DNA of 64,000 bases from positions 1-64,000 of the forward strand of contig JAFXAQ010000033.1 of the NCBI GenBank assembly GCA_017516925.1, given 5' to 3'. Every line of letters begins with the position of its first letter. Positions within the stretch are counted from its first letter, which is position 1. Both the position numbers and the translations under genes were made by a program. Positions 55,002-63,316 of this stretch are shown here, piece by piece. This DNA is from Oscillospiraceae bacterium (GTDB lineage Bacteria > Bacillota > Clostridia > Oscillospirales > Oscillospiraceae). The notes beneath the pieces are model-generated. The model did not search any database. It was not told where the DNA came from and worked only from the letters and a program-made list of their open reading frames with translations.

Positions 55002-55170
55002 AGTGATATTCCGTCTCCGACGGAGTGATATTTTCACTTCGTGAAAGTGATATTTCTGCAGATGCAGAAGTGATATTATATTCGCCCTCAAGCTGCCCGC
55101 AGGGCAATATAACTTGCGAAGCAAATATCACTGGCGCAGCCAATATAACTCGTCGAAGGCGAATATAACT
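55002..55170. repeat. Array of AGTGATATT / AATATCACT spacers separated by mini-hairpins
   Basis: AGTGATATT occurs at 55002, 55024, 55046 and 55069 (period 22-23). Its complement-type AATATAACT or AATATCACT occurs at 55106, 55124, 55142 and 55162 (period 18-20). Between consecutive copies lie small palindromes such as CCGTCTCCGACGG, TTCACTTCGTGAA, TCTGCAGATGCAGA, TGCGAAGCA and GGCGCAGCC. The left and right sets could pair to give a multi-branched structure. No ORF of credible quality uses it. Confidence 0.85.
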
Positions 55171-55173
55171 GAA

Positions 55174-55197
55174 AAAGCACCCTCTCGGGTGCTTTTT
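55174..55197 (+). terminator. Hairpin terminator next to the array
   Basis: AAAAAGCACC and GGGTGCTTTTT flank CTCTC. It points both ways and lies between the hairpin array and tRNA-Pro, where it could end the tRNA transcript. Confidence 0.75.
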
Positions 55198-55198
55198 C

Positions 55199-55275
55199 TG
55201 GTCCGGACGACAGGATTCGAACCTGCGGCATCTTGCTCCCAAAGCAAGCGCTCTACCAAACTGAGCCACGTCCGG
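55199..55275 (-). tRNA. tRNA-Pro (anticodon TGG)
   Basis: 77 bases including an encoded CCA (plus-strand TGG at 55199-55201). The acceptor CCGGACG pairs perfectly with CGTCCGG; D arm GCTC...GAGC, anticodon stem CTTGC/GCAAG around the loop TTTGGGA, T arm GCAGG-TTCGAAT-CCTGT. It reads CCN proline codons. Confidence 0.96.
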
Positions 55276-55546
55276 ATATCTATTCACTTTTCATTGTTTT
55301 ACTGCCGGCGCAAGCGCTCTTCCTGTTGCGGTACCCTATGTGCGCCTTGCCGACGGAGCGGCTACGTTGCTTGCCGCCCGTTTGGGGTGCCCGATATTTT
55401 CCTTGCCGATAAATCGGCTACGTCAACTATCGACCCCGGCACACGCTTATGCTCTGCTGTATCTGCCACAGGCAGCGCAGAGCAACGCGGCCGCAGCCAC
55501 TCGCTCAGGTCGCTTGCTCCGCCACAGGCGGCGCTCCCATCGCTCC
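55276..55546. other. GC-rich intergenic insert between tRNA-Pro and its partial copy
   Basis: Contains short palindromes and near-repeats: CTTGCCGA...CGGCTACGT twice (about 55345 and 55405), TGCCACAGGCA and CGCCACAGGCG. GCAAGCGCTCT at 55310 repeats a piece of the tRNA. No gene is seen. Confidence 0.6.
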
Positions 55547-55566
55547 CCAAACTGAGCCACGTCCGG
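55547..55566 (-). pseudogene. Partial duplicate of the tRNA-Pro 5' end
   Basis: 20 bases are identical to the tRNA-Pro 5' end with D arm (plus-strand 55256-55275), and the 15 bases beyond are very similar too. The rest of the tRNA is missing. A remnant of a duplicated or disrupted tRNA gene. Confidence 0.7.
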
Positions 55567-55670
55567 TTATTTATTCACTTCCCCCATTATACACGAAAAA
55601 AAGAAAAAAGCAATGGAAAAATGGAAGGACTTTACGAAAATTGAATGTTTCTCCAAAGACGCTGAAAATC

Positions 55671-55698
55671 TTGACTATTTTCCCGGGTCTGTTATAAT
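55671..55698 (+). promoter_or_regulatory. Promoter of the hydrogenase gene
   Basis: TTGACT (55671-55676), 16-base spacer, TATAAT (55693-55698); AAGGAGGAA precedes ATG 55736. The position rules out the longer upstream frame. Confidence 0.75.
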
Positions 55699-55735
55699 AT
55701 ACGCAATGATTTTATTCCCCCAAGGAGGAAACACG

Positions 55736-57244
55736 ATGAGAGGAATCCCATCCTTAATTACGGATATTCGTAAGAATGTTTTTACGGAGGTTGCTCGGAT
55801 GGCATATGCCGGCAAAGGCTATGAAGGTGTCGACGAGCTGCCCTATATCATTGTTCCCGGAGACCAACCGCTGCACCGGGAATCTGTGTTTTTGGAGCGT
55901 GCCATAGCCAGTGAGCGTGTGCGGCTGGCAATGGGTCTGAACATTCGTCCCATCCAGACCCGCCATTTGATGACGGAGGGTATGGATGCCGCAGCGGTGG
56001 CAGAGCAGTACTACGAGCCGCCGCTGATTAACATTATTCCCTATGCCTGTCACGGGTGTCCTACCAACCAATACAAGGTCAGTAACTACTGCCAGAACTG
56101 TCTGGCAGCCTCCTGTCAGAAGGTTTGTCCCAAGGATGCGATTTCCTTCCGCAATAACCGTTCTTACATTGACCTTGATAAGTGTATCCGCTGCGGAAAG
56201 TGCGCAAAAGCCTGTCCCTATAATGCTATTGTGCATATGCAGCGTCCCTGCGCTGCCGCCTGCGGTATGGATGCCATTGTATCTGACGAACAGGGTCGTG
56301 CTACCATCAATCAGGATAAGTGTGTTGCCTGCGGTCAGTGTCTGGTTAGCTGTCCCTTTGGCGCTATTGTGGATAAGGGTCAGATTTTCCAGGTTATTCA
56401 GTCTATTATGAAGGGCGATAAGGTGATTGCCATTGTTGCCCCTGCGTTTATCGGGCAGTTCGGCAAGCACTCCACTCCCGGCAAGTTTATTGCCGCAATG
56501 AAAAAGCTGGGCTTTGCCCGGATTGTGGAAGTGGCTGTGGGCGCAGACCTTTGTACCATTGAGGAGGCGCACGACTTTTTGGAAAAGGTGCCCAAAAAGC
56601 AGAATTATATGGCAACCTCCTGCTGTCCTGCCTGGCATTCTATGATTGGCAAGTTGTTCCCCGGCGAGACCTCTAAAATTTCTATGACCCTGACACCTAT
56701 GGTCTATACCGCCCGGCTGATGAAGAAGAAGTATCCTGACTGCAAGGTGGTGTTTGTAGGACCCTGCGCAGCCAAAAAGCTGGAGGCAATGCGTGCGGAT
56801 ATCCGTTCAGATGTGGATTTCGTGCTGACCTTTGAGGAGCTTCAGGGAATGTTTGAGGCCAAGGAAATTGACTTTGAAACCATAGAGCCGATGTACGACC
56901 TGAACGAGGGCAGCGCTGCAGGACGTGGCTTTGCCGTTTCAGGCGGTGTTGCCAAGGCTGTGGCGAATATGGTTTCCCAGCAAAATCCGGGGGTAGAGGT
57001 CAAAACTGCCCGGGCGGAAGGCTTGCGGGAGTGCCGGAAGCTGATGACGCTGGCAAAGGCGGGCAAGTACGACGGCTACCTGCTGGAGGGAATGGCTTGT
57101 CCCGGCGGCTGTGTTGCCGGCGCAGGGACCCTGCTGCCGGTGGAGCTGGCAGCAAACGTGGTGGGGCGTTATCAAAATGAGGCGGATTTGGACGGTCCTA
57201 TGGACAGCGCTTACCGGGATTTGGGAAAGAGCCTGGAGGACTGA
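55736..57244 (+). CDS. Monomeric [FeFe] hydrogenase (group-B-like)
   Basis: 502 residues from ATG 55736. Ferredoxin-type cysteines at 105-131, 150-160 and 196-206 give three cluster sites. The H-cluster domain follows: L1 TSCCPAW at 294-300, L2 GPCAAKK at 342-348 and L3 GMACPGGC with Cys 454 and 458. L1 and L2 differ from group A (TSCCPGW/MPC), which fits group B. It probably evolves or takes up H2 with ferredoxin. No HydEFG maturases are in this window. Confidence 0.92.
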   Translation: MRGIPSLITDIRKNVFTEVARMAYAGKGYEGVDELPYIIVPGDQPLHRESVFLERAIASERVRLAMGLNIRPIQTRHLMTEGMDAAAVAEQYYEPPLINIIPYACHGCPTNQYKVSNYCQNCLAASCQKVCPKDAISFRNNRSYIDLDKCIRCGKCAKACPYNAIVHMQRPCAAACGMDAIVSDEQGRATINQDKCVACGQCLVSCPFGAIVDKGQIFQVIQSIMKGDKVIAIVAPAFIGQFGKHSTPGKFIAAMKKLGFARIVEVAVGADLCTIEEAHDFLEKVPKKQNYMATSCCPAWHSMIGKLFPGETSKISMTLTPMVYTARLMKKKYPDCKVVFVGPCAAKKLEAMRADIRSDVDFVLTFEELQGMFEAKEIDFETIEPMYDLNEGSAAGRGFAVSGGVAKAVANMVSQQNPGVEVKTARAEGLRECRKLMTLAKAGKYDGYLLEGMACPGGCVAGAGTLLPVELAANVVGRYQNEADLDGPMDSAYRDLGKSLED

Positions 57245-57756
57245 TGGAACTTAACGATATATACGATATTAACCGGCGATTGACCGGCAGGACCCACGTC
57301 CGTGGTACCCCCTGGAAAAAAGGGGAGTACGGACTGGTGGTTTGCGTCTGGGTTTATGACGGAAAAGGAAAAGTACTTTTGACCCGCCGTGCCCCGGAGA
57401 AGTCCGGTGCCGGAAGCTGGGAAAATTCCGGAGGCGCAGCCCAGGCAGGGGAGAGCAGTCTGCAGGCTATCGTTCGGGAGCTTCGTGAGGAAACCGGCAT
57501 TGTAGCTGGGCCAGAGGAGTTTGAGCTGCTGTGCACAGACCGGGATAAGATTTGCCACTATGATTTTTATTGTCTGCGCCGGGAGCTTCCCCTTGCGGAA
57601 ATTAAATTACAGCCAGGGGAAACGGACGCAGCCAAATGGGCAACCTTTGCCGAAGTACACCGGATGATTGAAGCTAAGGAAATCTGCGCAGTCATTGCCC
57701 GGCAATTCCTGCGGCAAGAACCCCAACTTCTGGAAAGAACAAAAGCACCGATTTAA
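57244..57756 (+). CDS. NUDIX hydrolase
   Basis: 170 residues; its ATG overlaps the hydrogenase stop (TGATG). The Nudix box spans about 64-86 with GGAAQAGESS and VRELREETGI (G...REUXEEXGU). The N-terminal YDINRRLTG... RRAPEKSGAGSWENSGG part resembles IPP-isomerase-type Nudix enzymes. Substrate unknown. Confidence 0.92.
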   Translation: MELNDIYDINRRLTGRTHVRGTPWKKGEYGLVVCVWVYDGKGKVLLTRRAPEKSGAGSWENSGGAAQAGESSLQAIVRELREETGIVAGPEEFELLCTDRDKICHYDFYCLRRELPLAEIKLQPGETDAAKWATFAEVHRMIEAKEICAVIARQFLRQEPQLLERTKAPI

Positions 57757-57769
57757 TCGGTGCTTTTTG
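57741..57769 (+). terminator. Terminator overlapping the NUDIX stop
   Basis: 11-bp stem (57741-57751 with 57757-57767) followed by T; the TAA stop codon is in its loop. Confidence 0.85.
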
Positions 57770-57795
57770 ACAAAATAGGTCTGTGTTTTTTGTGA

Positions 57796-57824
57796 TTGCA
57801 AGAACCTCAAAGGTGTGATATAAT
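57796..57824 (+). promoter_or_regulatory. Promoter of the glycopolymer operon
   Basis: TTGCAA (57796-57801), 17-base spacer, TATAAT (57819-57824), with ACACGGAGGC before ATG 57871. Confidence 0.78.
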
Positions 57825-57870
57825 AGCCAAAACTATAGTCTTTTGATTATAGACACGGAGGCAGATAAGT

Positions 57871-58965
57871 ATGTATGATTACTTAATTGTCGGCGCAGGA
57901 CTTTATGGCGCAGTGTTTGCCCACGAAGTGAAAAAAGCCGGAAAAACCTGTCTTGTGATAGAACGGCGCGACCATATCGGCGGAAATGCTTACACCCGGG
58001 AGCAGGCGGGTATTCAGGTTCACCAATACGGCGCCCATATTTTCCACACAAACAATAAGATGGTATGGCGTTATGTAAACCGATTTGCGGAGTTTAACCG
58101 CTATACCAACAGCCCCATTGCCAATTACCGGGGGGAGATTTATAATCTGCCCTTTAATATGAATACCTTCAACCGGATGTGGGGTGTAACCACACCGGAG
58201 CAGGCGCAGCGAAAGCTTGCGCAGCAAAAGCAGGAAAGCGGTATTCAGACACCTCAAAACCTGGAGGAGCAAGCAATCTGCCTGGTGGGCAGAGAGATTT
58301 ATGAGAAGCTTATCAAGGGCTATACCGCTAAGCAGTGGGGAAGACCCTGTACCGAGCTTCCCAGCTTCATTATCAATCGCTTGCCCCTGCGGTTCACTTA
58401 TGACAATAACTATTTTGCCGCCGTATATCAGGGCATTCCCATTGGCGGTTATACGAAAATGATTGAAAAGCTGCTTGATGGCATCGAGGTGCGGCTGAAC
58501 ACGGATTTTCTTTCCCAGAGGGAACAGCTGTCCGGTCTTGCCAGACATATCATCTACACAGGTCCCATTGATGCGTATTTTGCATATTGCTACGGCCCTT
58601 TGGAGTATCGCAGCCTGCGGTTTGATATCCGGGAACTGGACACAGAGAATTATCAAGGCAATGCGGTAGTCAATTACACGGATATTGAAACACCCTACAC
58701 CAGAATTATTGAGCATAAGCATTTTGAATTTGGCACCCAGCCCAGGACAGTCATCAGTATAGAGTATCCCTTGGCTTGGACACCCGGACAGGAGCCGTAT
58801 TACCCGGTGAACGATGAGAAGAATGACGCGCTGTATGCCCGTTATCAGGCATTGGCGGAGAAAACTCCCGGGGTCTTCTTTGGCGGGCGTTTGGGAAGCT
58901 ATCGTTATTACGATATGGATCAGGTTGTGGAGGCTGCCCTGCAGGCAGCGGAGCGACTGCTTTAA
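57871..58965 (+). CDS. glf: UDP-galactopyranose mutase
   Basis: 364 residues. FAD motif VGAGLYGAVFA at 7-17, then RRDHIGGNAYT and the signature YGAHIFHTN; also FNRYTNSPIANYRG. It interconverts UDP-galactopyranose and UDP-galactofuranose, the donor for galactofuranose-containing surface polymers. First gene of the cluster. Confidence 0.96.
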   Translation: MYDYLIVGAGLYGAVFAHEVKKAGKTCLVIERRDHIGGNAYTREQAGIQVHQYGAHIFHTNNKMVWRYVNRFAEFNRYTNSPIANYRGEIYNLPFNMNTFNRMWGVTTPEQAQRKLAQQKQESGIQTPQNLEEQAICLVGREIYEKLIKGYTAKQWGRPCTELPSFIINRLPLRFTYDNNYFAAVYQGIPIGGYTKMIEKLLDGIEVRLNTDFLSQREQLSGLARHIIYTGPIDAYFAYCYGPLEYRSLRFDIRELDTENYQGNAVVNYTDIETPYTRIIEHKHFEFGTQPRTVISIEYPLAWTPGQEPYYPVNDEKNDALYARYQALAEKTPGVFFGGRLGSYRYYDMDQVVEAALQAAERLL

Positions 58966-58976
58966 AGGTAACCGAT

Positions 58977-60365
58977 ATGATAAACAGAGAAAATCGCTTT
59001 TTTACAAATCTGAATATTCTTTTGGATGTTGTCCTGATTGTTTTTGCATACTATTTGTCCGTTTTTATCCGCTTTATTGTTTTGCACGGCGTTGTCAGCC
59101 TTGCGCTTTGGGAGCTGCCTTATGTTTTAATGGTGGTTGTGTACGCAATAGGTGTTACGGCAATTTACAATGCTATGGGTATTTACCAGCATTATCGCTA
59201 CCGCAGAACAAACAGCAGAGTTTTGAAAATGTTTGCTGTCAATCTGTTTGCCATTGCAGTGATGACAAGCTGTTTCTTTGTGTACCGGTTAGAGGATTTT
59301 TCCCGGGGCGTGTTGATTTGTATGTGGATTTTGGCATCGAGCTTTACCATTATGCGCTCCTTTGCTGCCGATAAGTATATAAAGCGTAGCATTCGCAAGG
59401 GCAACCATCAAAAGCACGTGATTATTTTCGGAAACGGTCATTTAGCCAAGGAGTTTAAAGAGGCTGTGGAAGCAGACCCCTCCTCTGGCATTGTGGTAGA
59501 CGGCTATGTCAGTAAGGTTGCCAGACCGGAGCTTGGCACAAATCTGGGCAGCTATGAGGAGCTGGAGCAAATTCTGGATGACAGAACCGTGGATATTCTG
59601 GTGGTTGCGCTGGAAACCCACGAGCTGAACTTTATGCAGTATGCCATTACCTGCGCCGAGAGAAACGGTGTGCGTATCAGCTTGATTCCCTCCTTCAGCC
59701 GCTATATGCCCCGGCACATCCGTGTGGAAGAGCTGGAGCATATCAAGCTGATTGATATGCGTGCCATTCCGTTGGACAATCCGGGCGCTGCCGCAATTAA
59801 GCGGGCAATGGATATTATCGGCTCGGTGCTGTTGATTGCTTTGACCAGCCCCATAATGCTGTTTGCGGCAATTGGCGTAAGGCTGTCAGGTCCCGGACCG
59901 GTTGTGTTTGTGCAGGACCGGGTAGGCAAGGAGAAAAAACCCTTCCGGATGTATAAATTCCGCAGTATGCGTCTCAATACTGAATCCCAGACAGCCTGGA
60001 GCCAGAATACAGACCCCAGAAAAACAAAGTTCGGCAGCTTTATCCGCAAGCTCAGCATTGACGAGCTGCCCCAGCTGTTTAATGTGCTGAAAGGGGATAT
60101 GAGTCTGGTGGGACCCCGTCCGGAGATTCCCTTCTATGTGCGGCAATTCCGGGAGGACGTGCCCCTTTACCTGCTGCGTCAGCAGGTGCGTCCGGGAATG
60201 ACCGGATGGGCGCAGGTTCACGGCTTGCGAGGCGATACCAGCATTGAGGAACGTGTCAAATACGATATTTGGTATATTAACCACTGGAGTGTTTCTCTGG
60301 ATATCAAAATCCTGCTGAAAACCATTTTTGGCGGTTTTGTGAACAACGAAGTGGTTGAAAAATAA
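58977..60365 (+). CDS. Polyprenyl glycosylphosphotransferase
   Basis: 462 residues. Five helices in the N-terminal part, CoA-binding-like middle domain with FGNGHLAKEFKEA, and the catalytic C-terminal part: QDRVGKEKKPFRMYKFRSMR (in part), SIDELPQLFNVLKGDMSLVGPRPE and PGMTGWAQV. It transfers a sugar-1-phosphate to undecaprenyl phosphate and starts the repeat unit on the cytosolic membrane face. Confidence 0.93.
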   Translation: MINRENRFFTNLNILLDVVLIVFAYYLSVFIRFIVLHGVVSLALWELPYVLMVVVYAIGVTAIYNAMGIYQHYRYRRTNSRVLKMFAVNLFAIAVMTSCFFVYRLEDFSRGVLICMWILASSFTIMRSFAADKYIKRSIRKGNHQKHVIIFGNGHLAKEFKEAVEADPSSGIVVDGYVSKVARPELGTNLGSYEELEQILDDRTVDILVVALETHELNFMQYAITCAERNGVRISLIPSFSRYMPRHIRVEELEHIKLIDMRAIPLDNPGAAAIKRAMDIIGSVLLIALTSPIMLFAAIGVRLSGPGPVVFVQDRVGKEKKPFRMYKFRSMRLNTESQTAWSQNTDPRKTKFGSFIRKLSIDELPQLFNVLKGDMSLVGPRPEIPFYVRQFREDVPLYLLRQQVRPGMTGWAQVHGLRGDTSIEERVKYDIWYINHWSVSLDIKILLKTIFGGFVNNEVVEK

Positions 60366-60366
60366 T

Positions 60367-61131
60367 ATGGATATTCGGATAATTGTTGCCACCCACAAGG
60401 CCTATCAATTCCCGCCGGATGCAATGTATGTGCCTGTTCACGCAGGAAAAGCGCTGCACCCGGAGTTGGATTTGGGCATTCCGGGTGATGATACAGGGGA
60501 AAACATCAGCCATAAAAACCCCAACTATTGCGAACTTACCTGTCTTTACTGGGCTTGGAAGCAATTGCAAGCGGATTACATTGGCTTGGCGCATTACCGC
60601 AGACATTTTGCCCGGTCAGGGCTGGGGAATAAATGGCAGCGGGTTCTTACCCGGGAGCAGCTGGAGGCGCTGCTGGAGAAAGCGCCTGTAGTATTGCCGA
60701 AAAAGCGAAACTATTACATTGAAACCAATTATCAGCAATATATCCATGCGCACCACGAAGCGGATTTGAAGGAAACCGAGAAAATTCTGCGGGATTTTTA
60801 TCCGGCATATTTGCCAGCTTATGAAAAGACGATGGCAAGCACCATGGGACACCGGTTCAATATGTTCGTGATGCGGCAGGACCTGTTCCGGGACTATTGC
60901 GGATGGCTTTTTGACATTCTTTTTAAGCTGGAAGACCGATTGGACATTTCCCGGTATTCCGCTTATGATGCCCGGGTATTTGGGTTTGTAGCGGAACGGC
61001 TTTTGGATGTATGGCTTTTGACTAACCACATTTCCTATGTGGAAGCCGCCGTATGCAATATGGAAAAGCAGCATTGGGGCAAGAAAATTTTTGCGTTTCT
61101 CAAAAGAAAATTTATAAAAAAGAAAGTGTGA
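60367..61131 (+). CDS. DUF4422 (glycosyltransferase-like) protein
   Basis: 254 residues from ATG 60367. DUF4422 pattern: VATHKAYQFPPDAMYVPVHAG, then ISHKNPNYCELTCLYWAWKQ, DYIGLAHYRRHF and GHRFNMFVMRQDLF. Members occur in capsule and LPS clusters and are probably glycosyltransferases. One base after the preceding stop, so tightly co-transcribed. Confidence 0.9.
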   Translation: MDIRIIVATHKAYQFPPDAMYVPVHAGKALHPELDLGIPGDDTGENISHKNPNYCELTCLYWAWKQLQADYIGLAHYRRHFARSGLGNKWQRVLTREQLEALLEKAPVVLPKKRNYYIETNYQQYIHAHHEADLKETEKILRDFYPAYLPAYEKTMASTMGHRFNMFVMRQDLFRDYCGWLFDILFKLEDRLDISRYSAYDARVFGFVAERLLDVWLLTNHISYVEAAVCNMEKQHWGKKIFAFLKRKFIKKKV

Positions 61132-61135
61132 TACT

Positions 61136-62041
61136 TTGGGCCTTTCTACAGTAGATATCTTTAAGCACATTCAGGCAGAAGGATGTATTACTCTAGACGA
61201 TGCGCAACTGAAGAAACTGCAAAAGGTGCTGTTTGGAATTTTGCTGGACATCATTTCTGTTTGCCAAAAGCATAATATCCGTTATTATTTAAGTGGCGGA
61301 ACGGCCCTGGGCGCTGTGCGGCATCAGGGGTTTATCCCTTGGGATGACGATATCGACCTGAATATGCCCCGACGGGACTATCTTCGGTTTGCGAAGCTTT
61401 TTGCGGAGGAAATGGGGGATAAGTACTGGGTACATACCCCGGATTTTACGGAGAATTATAATCTTCTGCTAGGTCGGGTGCGGAAAAAGGGCACCAGCGT
61501 CAAAACCAAGGAGGATTTTTCCCATAACGAATGCGGTGCATTTGTGGATATCTTTATTGTTGAAAATACCTATGATAATCCTGTAGCCAGGGGCTTCCAC
61601 GGCTTTCTTTGCTTAGCCACCGGGCTTTTGCAGTCCTGCCGAAAGTTTTATCAGGACCGGAAGGAATTGCTGAAGCTGGTCAGTGATCGAAGAAACCGCA
61701 TTATTTTTAAGACAAAAATTGCCATCGGTTTTTGCGTTTCCTTTCTGTCTGTGGGCACTTGGACGAAAATTACCAACCGGTGCAACGGTATGTGCAAAAA
61801 CTCGGCCACCGGCTATGTGGTAATTCCTTCGGGCAGGAAACATTTTTTTGGCGAGCTACAGCCCCGTGAGGATTTTTTGGAAAGTGTGGATATGCTGTTT
61901 GAAGGCGCATCGGTAAAGCTTTGCAAAAACTATGACCGGTATTTGACTGCGTTGTACGGGGATTATATGACGCCGCCGGCAGATAATAAAGAAAGCCACG
62001 TCTTTTTAGCACCCTTTGACCTGGGGAAGGATCTCCCGTAG
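61136..62041 (+). CDS. LicD-family phosphotransferase
   Basis: 301 residues, TTG start. LicD signature: YYLSGGTALGAVRHQGFIPWDDDIDL in part, giving the DDDID metal site, and YDRYLTALYGDYM near the end. LicD enzymes move phosphocholine or similar groups onto teichoic acids or glycans. No licABC choline genes are present, so the group transferred could be phosphoglycerol or phosphoethanolamine. Confidence 0.92.
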   Translation: MGLSTVDIFKHIQAEGCITLDDAQLKKLQKVLFGILLDIISVCQKHNIRYYLSGGTALGAVRHQGFIPWDDDIDLNMPRRDYLRFAKLFAEEMGDKYWVHTPDFTENYNLLLGRVRKKGTSVKTKEDFSHNECGAFVDIFIVENTYDNPVARGFHGFLCLATGLLQSCRKFYQDRKELLKLVSDRRNRIIFKTKIAIGFCVSFLSVGTWTKITNRCNGMCKNSATGYVVIPSGRKHFFGELQPREDFLESVDMLFEGASVKLCKNYDRYLTALYGDYMTPPADNKESHVFLAPFDLGKDLP

Positions 62042-62062
62042 ACAAAAAAGGAGAGAAGGATT

Positions 62063-63280
62063 ATGCAGCTGCTCAATAGAATAGGTCGCTACCTGGTAGC
62101 AGGCACATTGCTGGATCATATTGCCAAAGGCTTTATCAAACTCAGAAAGAGAATTGACTATTTGCTGGGAATCTGGGCGCGAAAGCTGTTGTTCAGTAAA
62201 TGCGAGGTTGTAAATAACCGCATTTTTATTATGACCTACGATTTCCAGTATTCCTGCAATCCGGCAGCCATTGCTGCGGAACTCATCCGCAGAGAGCTTC
62301 CTGTCGAAATTTACTGGGCGGTAAAAAAAGAGAGCAATCTGGAGGAATTTCCTCCTGAGATAAAGACGGTTCCCTACAGAAGCTATACTATGTACCAAGT
62401 GCAGGCTACCGCCAAAATCTGGATTGATAATGCCTTTAACTGTATTTGGGATGATATGCCCAAGAAAAAGACACAGTATTACTTCAATACCTGGCATGGC
62501 AGCATGGGGATTAAGCGATTAACCAGTAACAGCAATAAGCTGTGGCTTCATCGCTCCAAAAGAGCCAATAAGCGAACAGACTTTATGATTTCCAACAGTC
62601 AGTTTGAGAATGATGTTTATACAGGCACCTTTTGGCCCAATGTTCCCACGCTGCTGTACGGACATCCCCGGAACGATATGCTGTTTCATCCGGAGGCATT
62701 TTCTGCTTACCGCCGGGAAATTTGTCAATTGTTCGATATTTCTGTGGATGACCGGATTATGCTGTATGCCCCAACCTTCCGGGACGATGGGGATTTAAGC
62801 TGCTTTGATGTGGACTATGCTGCCTTGAAGCAGACCTTGGAGCAGCGTTTTGGTGGCAACTGGGTAATTTTTGTTCGTTTGCATTATAAAAACCGCAAGC
62901 GGGATGAAACGTTCGATAAGCCGTGGCTGAAGGATGGCGGTATCATTCCGGATATGCAGAAGCTGTTGGCTGTAGCCGATGCCGGTATCACCGACTATTC
63001 CAGCTGGGCATATGATTATTTGCTGACCCGGCGCCCGCTGTTTTTGTATGCGCCGGATTTGGAAAAATACGACAGTGACCGAGGTTTCTACTATCCGCTG
63101 GAAACGACACCTTTCCCGGTTTCCAAGAGTAACGAACAGCTGCAGCAGTCCATTTTGAATTTGGACACGGAAAAATATCTGAAAAATTGCGAAGCGTTTC
63201 TCAAGGAAAAAGGCTGTGTTGAGGACGGACACGCTGCCCAGCGGGTTGTAGATCAAATTGTAAAACAAATGGGTCTGTAA
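62063..63280 (+). CDS. CDP-glycerol glycerophosphotransferase family protein
   Basis: 405 residues. TagF-like GT-B fold: FNTWHGSMGIKRL, SNSQFEND, GHPRNDML, YAPTFRDDGDLSCFD, and DYSSWAYDYLL with the C-terminal acidic/ribitol-type motif. It should polymerise glycerol phosphate from CDP-glycerol, the core reaction of wall teichoic-acid synthesis. No tagA or tagD is seen here. Confidence 0.92.
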   Translation: MQLLNRIGRYLVAGTLLDHIAKGFIKLRKRIDYLLGIWARKLLFSKCEVVNNRIFIMTYDFQYSCNPAAIAAELIRRELPVEIYWAVKKESNLEEFPPEIKTVPYRSYTMYQVQATAKIWIDNAFNCIWDDMPKKKTQYYFNTWHGSMGIKRLTSNSNKLWLHRSKRANKRTDFMISNSQFENDVYTGTFWPNVPTLLYGHPRNDMLFHPEAFSAYRREICQLFDISVDDRIMLYAPTFRDDGDLSCFDVDYAALKQTLEQRFGGNWVIFVRLHYKNRKRDETFDKPWLKDGGIIPDMQKLLAVADAGITDYSSWAYDYLLTRRPLFLYAPDLEKYDSDRGFYYPLETTPFPVSKSNEQLQQSILNLDTEKYLKNCEAFLKEKGCVEDGHAAQRVVDQIVKQMGL

Positions 63281-63316
63281 GATGCTTTGCCCACCAAAAA
63301 ATAAAGACGGTGAACG

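Noticed and set aside
55002..55170. CRISPR-like regular spacing
   Set aside because: Repeats are 9 bases, intervals are 13-14-base palindromes rather than unique spacers, both orientations occur, and no cas gene is nearby.
55114..55644. Plus-strand frame across the tRNA and repeats
   Set aside because: It translates tRNA-Pro antisense (the typical TTGFEPAASC-like string), hairpin repeats and the pseudo-tRNA; not a gene.
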